Shown one piece after another: positions 42,154 through 49,919 of a stretch of DNA of 54,360 nt. The stretch covers positions 1 to 54,360 of the forward strand of contig JAAYGU010000037.1 in assembly GCA_012727535.1 (NCBI GenBank), in the 5' to 3' direction. This DNA is from Bacillota bacterium. Lineage in GTDB: Bacteria > Bacillota > UBA4882 > UBA10575. Positions within the stretch are counted from its first letter, which is position 1, and the number at the start of each line of letters is the position of its first letter. The notes under the pieces are model-generated. The model was given only the letters and a program-made list of their open reading frames with translations. It searched no databases and was not told where the DNA came from. The position numbers were made by a program, and so were the translations under genes.

Positions 42154-42960
42154 ATGCTTAAAGATTATCACACTCATACCTTCCGCTGCCAACACGCCGT
42201 CGGCGATGTAAGCGCCTATGCGACCGTCGCCGTCCAACGCGGACTTAAAGTATTAGGAGTCACCGACCATAATCCTTTCCCCGATAACCGGTGGAATAAA
42301 ATCCGGATGCAATTCGAAGAGCTTGATGACTATGAGCAAGCGATTGCCTTAGCCCGTCAAACTTATCCCCAACTGACCATCCTAAAAGGAATGGAGTGCG
42401 ACTATGACAAAGACCTCCTACCCTTTTACCGGGATGAGCTCCTGGGAAAAAGAGATTATAATTATTTAATCGCCGGCGTCCATTTTTTTCCTTTACACGG
42501 GAAGTGGATCGGCGCCCACTCCTACATCAAAACTCCGGAAGAACTCGTCGCCTATACTGATTATTTAATCGAAGCCATGGACAGCGGAGTTTTTACTTTC
42601 ATTGCCCATCCCGATCTCTTTGGAAGCGCTTACCCGTCTTGGGATGAACATACCATCGCCTGTTCCCGCCGGATTATCGAAGCCGCCGTCCAGTTGCAGA
42701 TTCCCCTGGAGATTAATGCCTGCGGGTTTAGGAAAAAACCCAAAGAATTCCCCCAGGGAACCCGTCCTCCTTACCCGTTATTACCTTTTTGGGAACTGGC
42801 CGCTGATTACAAAGGCCTAACCGTCGTCGTCAACTCTGATGCCCACCAACCAGAGGATGTCGGTGCTACCGCCCAAGCCATGGCTCTGGTGGAAAAATAC
42901 GGATTAAACCTAGCCGACCTTTCCTACTTAGAAGATACATCACTTTCGTCTCTCGCCTGA
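42154..42960 (+). CDS. PHP-domain histidinol-phosphatase-type protein
   Basis: Protein of 268 residues with the PHP metal-dependent phosphoesterase motifs: DYHTHTFRCQHAVG near the N-terminus, GVTDHNPF, IAHPDLFG and NSDAHQPE. These supply the His, Asp and Glu ligands of a three-metal centre. The closest characterised relatives are HisJ/HisK-type histidinol phosphatases, but the context offers no histidine biosynthesis genes, so substrate is open. The ATG has GGAGG 7 nt upstream. Plus strand, opposite the surrounding genes. Confidence 0.88.
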   Translation: MLKDYHTHTFRCQHAVGDVSAYATVAVQRGLKVLGVTDHNPFPDNRWNKIRMQFEELDDYEQAIALARQTYPQLTILKGMECDYDKDLLPFYRDELLGKRDYNYLIAGVHFFPLHGKWIGAHSYIKTPEELVAYTDYLIEAMDSGVFTFIAHPDLFGSAYPSWDEHTIACSRRIIEAAVQLQIPLEINACGFRKKPKEFPQGTRPPYPLLPFWELAADYKGLTVVVNSDAHQPEDVGATAQAMALVEKYGLNLADLSYLEDTSLSSLA

Positions 42961-43189
42961 ATGATTGCCTTTGTAGCTTTGTTACGCTCCGCCTATTCTA
43001 CAATTCTACGCTTTTATCCCAACGCGCCGGGAAGCATGCATCATTGCCGGATTGTTGGCAGCCGGGCTTCATTTAGCCCACTCGCGGCTTCGGCAGCAAG
43101 TATTCATTCATGCTGGCTAGCTACAGAAACACGATGGTGTTATAATTTAAGGCCTGATCCATGAAAAAAGTGGGAAACCTCCGGAGGCG

Positions 43190-44134
43190 CTATTTCGCTC
43201 TCCACACTGCCATCAGCTCCTCCCCCCGCTTTTTATCTCTCAACATTTGCACCTGTAGTGCCTGGGGCGAGGTAAATTTTTGTTCAATGCGGAGAAACTC
43301 CAAAAATTCAACTGTCAAAAATCGATCATATATTTCAGCGGAAAAATCAAAGATATAAACCTCGAGCAGTGGACGACTATGGTTAAACGTTGGCTTGCAA
43401 CCAACATTAGCCAATCCGTAATAATCCTTTCCTTCCAATAAAACCCGGACAAAATACACCCCATATTTTGGTAATAAACGGTACTCGGGAACACTGATGT
43501 TCGCGGTCGGAAACCCCAAACGTTTTCCCCGTCCTTCTCCGTGTTGTACTTGCCCGTATATACTAAAGGGGCGATTCAACATACCGTTTGCTTCCGCCAA
43601 CCGACCGGCAGTCAATAAGCTTCTAATCTTTGAGCTAGAAACTATTTTGCCTTGATACTTGACCGGCGGAACTACCTCGCCATAAAGATTGTTCTTTTGG
43701 GCGTAAGCCAACAGAAAACGGGTATCGCCGACCCCGCCGGCACCAAAAGTAAAATCGTGGCCAACAATCAATGCTTTGGTACCGACCCTAACCAACTGCT
43801 CTAAAAACTGCTCGGCCGTCAGCTGTGCTATTTCTGGGGTAAAGTCTAGAGCTAAACAACCATCAAGCCCTAGCCTTTTAAGGTATTTACATTTTTCCTC
43901 TAAAGACATCAACAACGGAGTTGATTGGTGGCTCAGGGTAAGCGAGGTATGTTCCTGAAAAGTAACAATCAGTGAAAACCAGCCATATTCGTTACCAATT
44001 GCTTTGACCCGCTGGATAATTTGTTGGTGACCGCGGTGCACCCCGTCAAAATTTCCGACTGTAACAACCAACCCGCTTGTAACTTTATCGGCAAAATCTT
44101 CTTTGAGCGTGGAAAAAGAAGACCAAAATTGCAT
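43190..44134 (-). CDS. ribF: Bifunctional riboflavin kinase / FAD synthetase
   Basis: Makes FMN and FAD from riboflavin. The N-terminal FAD-synthetase domain has GNFDGVHRGHQ and SSSKIRSLL, the C-terminal riboflavin kinase domain GKRLGFPTANI and a segment ending YDRFLTVEFLEFLR. The 314-residue length is normal. Last gene of the truB-ribF end of the translation cluster, with a 180-nt gap after truB that holds a dispersed repeat. Weak ribosome binding site (GGGATGTGAG) before the ATG. Confidence 0.95.
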   Translation of the reverse strand: MQFWSSFSTLKEDFADKVTSGLVVTVGNFDGVHRGHQQIIQRVKAIGNEYGWFSLIVTFQEHTSLTLSHQSTPLLMSLEEKCKYLKRLGLDGCLALDFTPEIAQLTAEQFLEQLVRVGTKALIVGHDFTFGAGGVGDTRFLLAYAQKNNLYGEVVPPVKYQGKIVSSSKIRSLLTAGRLAEANGMLNRPFSIYGQVQHGEGRGKRLGFPTANISVPEYRLLPKYGVYFVRVLLEGKDYYGLANVGCKPTFNHSRPLLEVYIFDFSAEIYDRFLTVEFLEFLRIEQKFTSPQALQVQMLRDKKRGEELMAVWRAK

Positions 44135-44174
44135 TGTAAGCTCACATCCCTGCTACTCCTACGACGACACGGCA

Positions 44175-44239
44175 CTCGCCGCTCGTCACTCGCTGAATGA
44201 CTAACCTTATTACTCCAAGAAATTCACCGGAACAAGGAA
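44175..44239 (+). repeat. Dispersed intergenic repeat, copy B
   Basis: Block CTCGCCGCTCGTCACTCGCT (44175-44194, similar through 44204) followed by the 22-base core at 44218-44239, matching copy A (13914-13935) at 21 of 22 positions. It sits between truB and ribF, interrupting an otherwise conserved gene pair. Confidence 0.6.
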
Positions 44240-44315
44240 ATCCGGCAAATACATCTCGTTACTTAAATTGTTACTTTCTTATTCCATTAGCACGGACCAC
44301 AGCCACGGTGGGTAA

Positions 44316-45233
44316 CTACTGGTCTAAAACACGGACCGGTTGCCAGTATGGCTTCTCTCCACCGACATATTTTAAGATGGCCAGTAAACGCCCGTCCGTG
44401 GTCATTCCTCTAGCCAGTTCCGACTCTTGAAGTGCGTCTTTTGACTGAAGGTATACTCTTCCCCCGTGCCTCACCAGCTTGGCACTTTGCTGATCAAGGG
44501 TGACCAACGGAAGATGTGCCAATGCTTCAGCCGGGGAAAGAAGAAGACTGGCCACTTCGGCCTGTTCCATTGCCTTCTGCAACTCATCAAGACTGACGGC
44601 TTTTCCCAGGCGAAAAGGGCCGGAAGCAAGCCGCACCAAGTCGCCCATACAGCCCCCACACCCTAGATAAGCACCGAGCTCATGGCATAATGTCCGGATA
44701 TAAGTCCCGCGCGAACATTCGATCCGTAAATACGGGCCCTCTTGAAAACCGTAAACCGGCCGTAAATTGTCGACAACTTCTAAACGAAAAATGGTTATTT
44801 TCCGCTTTTTGCGGGGAATCTCCTTCCCGGCACGGGCTAATTTATATAAGGGTTCGCCTTGAACTTTAACCGCCGAGTACATCGGAGGCGTTTGCTCCAG
44901 TTCCCCGGTGAAATTAGACAAGGCGGCCCGCATCATCTCCTGGGTAACCGCGGTCTCGGGTTGGGCTGACACAACCCGTCCGCTTAGATCTTGCGTATCC
45001 GTAGTCAATCCTATAACTAATTTAGCCTGGTAAACCTTTTTTTGTTCATCAAGAAACGGGATCAACTTTGTACAAAAACCGACGGCCACAACCAGCACTC
45101 CGGTGGCCATCGGGTCTAAAGTTCCGGTATGTCCGACCCGGCGTTCATTTAAAATTTTTCTTACTTTGGCTACTACTTGATGTGAAGAATAACCCGCCGG
45201 TTTATCGATGACTAAAAAACCGTTGAAACTCAT
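44316..45233 (-). CDS. truB: tRNA pseudouridine(55) synthase
   Basis: Forms pseudouridine-55 in the T-arm of tRNAs. The 305-residue product starts MSFNGFLVIDKPAGYSSH and has the catalytic Asp in GHTGTLDPMATGVLVV; a C-terminal PUA-like domain follows. The ATG at 45233 is chosen because it overlaps the nrnA stop (ATGA) and has AAGGATG 7 nt upstream; the frame is open 34 codons further upstream within nrnA, without support. Conserved order nrnA-truB-ribF. Confidence 0.95.
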   Translation of the reverse strand: MSFNGFLVIDKPAGYSSHQVVAKVRKILNERRVGHTGTLDPMATGVLVVAVGFCTKLIPFLDEQKKVYQAKLVIGLTTDTQDLSGRVVSAQPETAVTQEMMRAALSNFTGELEQTPPMYSAVKVQGEPLYKLARAGKEIPRKKRKITIFRLEVVDNLRPVYGFQEGPYLRIECSRGTYIRTLCHELGAYLGCGGCMGDLVRLASGPFRLGKAVSLDELQKAMEQAEVASLLLSPAEALAHLPLVTLDQQSAKLVRHGGRVYLQSKDALQESELARGMTTDGRLLAILKYVGGEKPYWQPVRVLDQ

Positions 45234-46228
45234 ACAAAAACATCCTTCTCCGCATTGGCCTTTTCTTGAAAATACTGTTGGACGAAGGAGAGTACTTCTT
45301 CCGTTACTGCTTCCATGGAACCGTTGAGCGAACAACCGGCGGCCCGAGCGTGACCGCCTCCGCCAAAATGAGCAGCCAGACGGCTTACATCAACCGTCGC
45401 TTTGGAACGCCAACTCACCTTGATATCTTGTGGTTTAACTTCCTTAAAAAATAAGCCGATTTCTACTCCACGGATCGAGCTGGCATAATTAACAAAATTC
45501 TCGGTCTCTTCCAGATCAACCGGGTAACGTTGGAGCATCTCCTGGCTTAAGATCATCCAGGAAAAACGTTGATCTTCAGAAAGTTGGAGGGTAGAAAGTA
45601 CTTCCGTCAGCAACCGCAGGGATTCAAAGCTTTTTTCTTCATAAACCCGTTCGGCGATTTGGGACGGCGAGATACCGTATGTTTCCACCAGCTGTGCCGC
45701 CAAGGAAAGGGTCTCCGCCGTAGTATTGGAAAACCGGAAAAACCCAGTATCGGTCGCCACCGCCGTGTAAATTGCCATGGCGATCCGGTCATCGAGCGGG
45801 AAACCTCCGGCACAAAGAAGCTGGTAAACAATCTCACCGGTCGCCGCTGCCTCCGGCAAGACTATGTTCAAATCGCCAAAATATGTATTGGAGATATGAT
45901 GATCAATGTTGACCAATATGGGTTCTGTCACAAATACTTCAGGTGGTAGAAGGAGGCGGGCACGTTCGGCGCAATCGACACTGATCACCACTTCTGGCTC
46001 GAAAGTGGGTGTACTTCGGATCTGCTCAAATCCGGGTAAGAAATTAAAGGTCTGCGGTTCACCTTCCGGTAAAACCATCTCGACCTGCTTACCAATGCGC
46101 TCCAGGGATAACCCCATGGCTAATAACGAGCCGATCGCATCGCCATCCGGGCGGAGATGACAACCTACCGTAAAGCGCCGATGCTTTTTTAAGATGGAAA
46201 TAACCTTTTGCCGAGAAGAAGAATTCAC
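45230..46228 (-). CDS. nrnA: Bifunctional oligoribonuclease / pAp phosphatase NrnA
   Basis: DHH/DHHA1 phosphoesterase of 332 residues that degrades nano-RNA and 3'-phosphoadenosine-5'-phosphate. Motifs: HLRPDGDAIGS, VDCAE, NIDHHISN (the DHH triad) and GGGGHARAAG of DHHA1. The GTG start lies 2 nt after the rbfA stop and has AGGGAAG upstream. In the canonical rbfA-nrnA-truB order of Bacillota. Confidence 0.93.
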   Translation of the reverse strand: MNSSSRQKVISILKKHRRFTVGCHLRPDGDAIGSLLAMGLSLERIGKQVEMVLPEGEPQTFNFLPGFEQIRSTPTFEPEVVISVDCAERARLLLPPEVFVTEPILVNIDHHISNTYFGDLNIVLPEAAATGEIVYQLLCAGGFPLDDRIAMAIYTAVATDTGFFRFSNTTAETLSLAAQLVETYGISPSQIAERVYEEKSFESLRLLTEVLSTLQLSEDQRFSWMILSQEMLQRYPVDLEETENFVNYASSIRGVEIGLFFKEVKPQDIKVSWRSKATVDVSRLAAHFGGGGHARAAGCSLNGSMEAVTEEVLSFVQQYFQEKANAEKDVFV

Positions 46229-46230
46229 AG

Positions 46231-46587
46231 TTAGTCTTCCCTTCCTTCCTTCTGAATCTGATTGAGCAGGGATAAAACCTTAGAGCCTTCTTCTAAAGAT
46301 GTGTCAGCGGTAAAATGGAGTTCCGGTACTGAGCGTAACCTAATTCTCTTCCCAAGCTCAGAACGGATAAAACCCTTAGCGCTCTCAAGACCTTCCATCG
46401 TAGCCTGTTGTTGTGCTTTATCCCCAAAGACACTGACATAAATCTTCGCATGACTAATATCTCTAGAAACCCGGACATTCGTGATCGAGGCAAATCCGAT
46501 TCTGGGGTCTTTCAGTTCTCTCTGTAGAATTTTCCCCAGTTCCTCCTTGATCAGGACGGCAAGACGTTCCGCCCGAAATTCCGACAT
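46231..46587 (-). CDS. rbfA: Ribosome-binding factor A
   Basis: KH-fold 30S maturation factor, 118 residues. The N-terminus RAERLAVLIKEELGKILQRELKDPRIGFASIT is characteristic (the first part of that stretch), followed by a KH-like segment with AKIYVSVFGD. GGGAGG lies 7 nt before the ATG. It is separated from infB by 176 nt, larger than usual in this operon; a weak promoter may exist there. Full length. Confidence 0.94.
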   Translation of the reverse strand: MSEFRAERLAVLIKEELGKILQRELKDPRIGFASITNVRVSRDISHAKIYVSVFGDKAQQQATMEGLESAKGFIRSELGKRIRLRSVPELHFTADTSLEEGSKVLSLLNQIQKEGRED

Positions 46588-46763
46588 CCCGGCACCTCCC
46601 TAATTACTAACATAATCACCGATCTTTCCAGTTTAACCTGTGGCTTTTGTGACGGGCCTGAACGAGCAGGCGGGTTTTTTATACGAAATACTCTCCCCGC
46701 CGACTCGGTTAGTGCAGGCAGGTGGCACATCAATCAATTAATAGCAGTTTATGGTTTCCGCTA
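46588..46763. other. Enlarged infB-rbfA spacer with two hairpins
   Basis: No gene is seen here. A hairpin (46738-46767, 8-bp stem TTAATAGC / GCTATTAA) begins at the infB stop codon. A second, GCCTG / CAGGC (46656-46671), is followed by GGGTTTTTT on the plus strand, where there is nothing to terminate. A weak -10-like TATGTT lies shortly before the rbfA binding site. Confidence 0.5.
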
Positions 46764-49316
46764 TTAAGCATTCGCCTCAGTAGTAATGGTCTTTTTAATC
46801 TCTTCAGTAGTAAAGGCTTCAATGACATCCCCCTCTTTGATATCATTAAACCTTTCGATACCAATCCCACATTCGAAACCACTCAACACTTCCCGCACAT
46901 CATCTTTGAACCGTTTAAGGCTGGCGATTTTTCCTTCAAAAATAACGACATGATCCCGGAGTACCCTTACTTCACTATTTCTCGTTATTTTACCCTCAAT
47001 CACCTGACAGCCGGCGACCGTTCCTACTTTCGGTACTCTAAAGGTAGCACGGACTTCGGCCCGGCCAAGAACCACCTCTTGGTACTCGGGTTCAAGCATT
47101 CCTTCCATCGCTTTTTTAACATCATTAATTATATTATAGATGATGCGGTACATGCGCAGATCGACCTCTTCCCTTTCGGCTACCCGTTTGGCGATCGGAT
47201 CTGGACGCACATTGAAACCAAAAATGATGGCATTCGAAGCCGAAGCTAACATCACATCGCTCTCACTGATTGCACCGACGGCCCCATGAATCACTCGCAC
47301 GCGAACTTCGTCATTGGAGAGCTGTTCTAATGATTGCTGAATCGCCTCGACCGAACCATGGACATCGGCTTTCAAGACGATATTTAACTCCTTCATCTCG
47401 CCTTCTTTAATCCGTGAAAAGAGATCCTCCAATTTTACCCGCTGGTACTTTTTCAACTCCTGCTCGCGCCGGAATTGTTGTCTTTTATCGGCTAATTGCC
47501 GGGCATACTTCTCATCGGTAACATAGAAAGTATCTCCGGCTTCCGGTACGTCATCAAGGCCTACTACTTCTACCGGTTGTGAAGGCCCTGCTTTCTTAAC
47601 ATTTTTCCCTTTATCAATAACCAATACCCTTATTTAACCAGAAACATCCCCGATAATAATCGTATCGCCTACATTCAATGTGCCATTTTGCACTAGAACC
47701 GTAGCGACCGGCCCCCGCCCCTTATCGAGCTTAGCTTCAATCACTGTTCCTTTCGCCGGCCGGTCAGGGTTGGCTTTTAGCTCCCGCAGCTCCGCGACGA
47801 GTAAAATCATCTCCAATAGCTCATCAATGCCGCTCCTTTTTTTGGCGGAAACCTCTACACAGATGGTGTCGCCTCCCCAGTCTTCGGGGACTAATCCATA
47901 CTGCGTTAATTCTTGTTTAACCCGATCCGGGTTAGCGGTCGGCTTATCGATTTTATTAATTGCCTCAATAATAGGAACATTAGCGGCTTTTCCATGGTTA
48001 ATCGCTTCCACTGTTTGTGGCATTACACCGTCGTCCGCCGCGACCACTAATATCGCAATATCCGTTACTTGAGCACCCCGGGCCCGCATGGCGGTGAAAG
48101 CTTCGTGGCCAGGAGTATCTAAAAAGGTAATCTTTTTACCGTCAACCTCCACTTGATAGGCCCCAATATGCTGAGTAATCCCTCCCGCCTCAGAGGCAAT
48201 CACATTTGTTTCCCTTATGGCGTCCAGTAAAGAAGTTTTTCCATGGTCAACATGGCCCATGATGGTCACCACCGGCCACCGCGGTTTTAAAGATTCGGGT
48301 TTGTCAACAATCTCCTCAACCTGCAGCGCCTCTTCCTCTGTCGGAGCAGTCAAGACCGTGACACCAAATTCCTCTCCGACCAGGGTAGCAGTATCGGCAT
48401 CAATCTCATTATTAATGGAGGCCATTACCCCTAAGGCCATCAACCTTTTAATTACTTCAGCGGCCGAAACCTCAATCGCCTGAGCAAACTCTTTGACGGT
48501 TATACTCTCTGGAATCTGAACCGATTTAACATTCGTAGTCGGGGTTGTCGGTTTTTTCATGGACCGCCTTTGCCTTGTTTGACGCTGAGGTCTCTTGCCG
48601 AATTTCTCCTTTTTTGTCCCTGGCGCCGCTTTCGCACTGGCTCGTCTGGCCTGATCCCCGCCGGATGGCCTTGTCTGTTTTCCCCGACCGGCCGTACCAG
48701 GGGTGGGTTTTTGCCCCACCTGCGGTGTCTTTGCTGCCGGTGGCGCCTGCTTTCCTGTTCTGGTCGGCCCCCCCGTCGCTAGACCGGCTGGTCGCGTTGT
48801 ACCGGCCTGGGGAGAGGTTGCTCCGCTCTGCGGTTGGCTAGAGGGACGGACAGACTGAGAGCTGGAAGGTTGTTTACGGGCAGCCGCCTGCCGCTCTTTT
48901 TGGTCCGCCAGCGGTCTTCCGGAACCGGAAGGCCGAGCCGCAGAAGTTTTGGGTTTTTCGGTGGAGCGCGGCGCTGCCGCTCCAGCTCCGGTCACCCGCT
49001 CTGCCCCTTTCGTCTGTTCCCTCTTAGCCTCCGTTGTTTTTTGCGGTGACGGAGAAGACGACTTGGCAGGTGTCTGCGTTTCTTCAACCGGTTTTTGCTT
49101 TGCAGCAAGTTTCTTACTTTCTGGAGCGGGAGCTTTTTGCTTCTGTGGTGTTGCTCCAGCCGTGCTAAAAGAGCTACGCACTTGGGTTATATATTCCTCA
49201 TCCACTGTGCTCATATGGTTTTTAACCCCGGCACCCATCTGATTAAGAATAATGATTAAATCTTTACTTTGAATCCCTAATTCTTTACTTAGTTCATAAA
49301 CACGCATTTTAGCCAT
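46764..49316 (-). CDS. infB: Translation initiation factor IF-2, interrupted by an in-frame TAA
   Basis: IF-2, the GTPase that places initiator tRNA on the 30S subunit. The frame of about 850 codons is complete from the ATG (GGAGG 7 nt upstream) to the C2 domain end, except for one TAA at 47634-47636. Before it: the N-terminal IF2-N, a long disordered Ala/Pro/Gln/Thr/Lys-rich linker (about 50-260), then the G domain ([22 protein letters not shown]) and the start of domain II. After it, in the same frame with no gap, [23 protein letters not shown] and the C1/C2 domains. Homologs read G-K-V-R at this place, so TAA stands for the Lys codon. Downstream TTG 47624 has no proper ribosome binding site. 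Confidence 0.93.
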
Positions 49317-49330
49317 TGAACCACCTCCGA

Positions 49331-49648
49331 TTATTCCATCCGGGCGGAAAGAATCTGCTTTTTGAAGGCAGATGCCAATTCTTTTGACATCACCCCAACC
49401 ACATTCTGCGTACTTTTACCTAAAGCCCGCCCTAATTCGCCGTGATCGACCAGATAATATATGTCAACTCGATATTTATGGCAAAGCCGTTCCATTTTTT
49501 CTCGGGTGTTCGGTGCTGTATCCGACGCCATCAACACCAAAGGAACTAGCCCTTTTTTAATCGCCAAGGTGGTGGCGGTATAACCTAAGGCCAATTTCCC
49601 GGCTTTACGCGTGAGACCGAGTAAATTAAGAATATTCTGCATGAGCAA
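49331..49648 (-). CDS. rplGA: L7Ae-family ribosomal protein (YlxQ)
   Basis: Small RNA-binding protein of the L7Ae/L30e/S12e/Gadd45 family, 105 residues, encoded between ylxR and infB as in all Bacillota. Fold markers: [19 protein letters not shown] and [18 protein letters not shown]. It probably binds kink-turn RNA; deletion in B. subtilis is mild. The TTG start at 49648 has GGAG 6 nt upstream and gives a 23-nt overlap with ylxR; ATG two codons later is also possible. Confidence 0.9.
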   Translation of the reverse strand: MLMQNILNLLGLTRKAGKLALGYTATTLAIKKGLVPLVLMASDTAPNTREKMERLCHKYRVDIYYLVDHGELGRALGKSTQNVVGVMSKELASAFKKQILSARME

Positions 49649-49919
49649 TCTTCGCTCCCAAATCTGCTTTCAATTGCTCCTTTACCTCTGGAGTAATAGT
49701 AATTCCTAATTTATTTTCTAAATAATTCCCCTTAAAAGCTTTTTCCAGACAACTTGCCTGCGGGCAGATATAACAACCCCGCCCCGATTTTTTACCAGTA
49801 GCATCGACCAGGACCTCATGCTCCGGGGTGCGGACGATCCTGATTAACTCCTTTTTATTCTTAACCGTCTGACAACCGATACAGGTCCGTTGGGGAATTT
49901 TTCGTACACGGGCCGCCAT
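49626..49919 (-). CDS. rnpM: YlxR/RnpM family RNase P modulator
   Basis: Protein of 97 residues with the YlxR fold: RTCIGCQTVKNKKELIRIVR, then GRGCYICPQASCLEKAF with conserved Gly-Arg-Gly. In Bacillus relatives the protein (RnpM) binds RNase P RNA and modulates its activity. It follows nusA with TAATG overlap and precedes ylxQ with 23 nt overlap: the cluster nusA-ylxR-ylxQ-infB is strictly conserved. Full length. Confidence 0.92.
   Translation of the reverse strand: MAARVRKIPQRTCIGCQTVKNKKELIRIVRTPEHEVLVDATGKKSGRGCYICPQASCLEKAFKGNYLENKLGITITPEVKEQLKADLGAKIAHAEYS

Noticed and set aside
42961-43189. Gene in the PHP-ribF gap
   Set aside because: Short plus-strand frames only, with no convincing start; I see no gene, and the CCTCCGGAGG palindrome before ribF has no clear loop for a terminator call.
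46722-47249. Plus-strand open frame of 175 codons opposite the infB C-half
   Set aside because: Antisense shadow of a well-supported gene; no recognisable domain.
46764-49316. Two separate adjacent genes, an IF-2 N-half and an IF-2 C-half
   Set aside because: The halves are in the same frame, no residues are missing at the junction, and the second half has no proper start site. One interrupted infB fits better.
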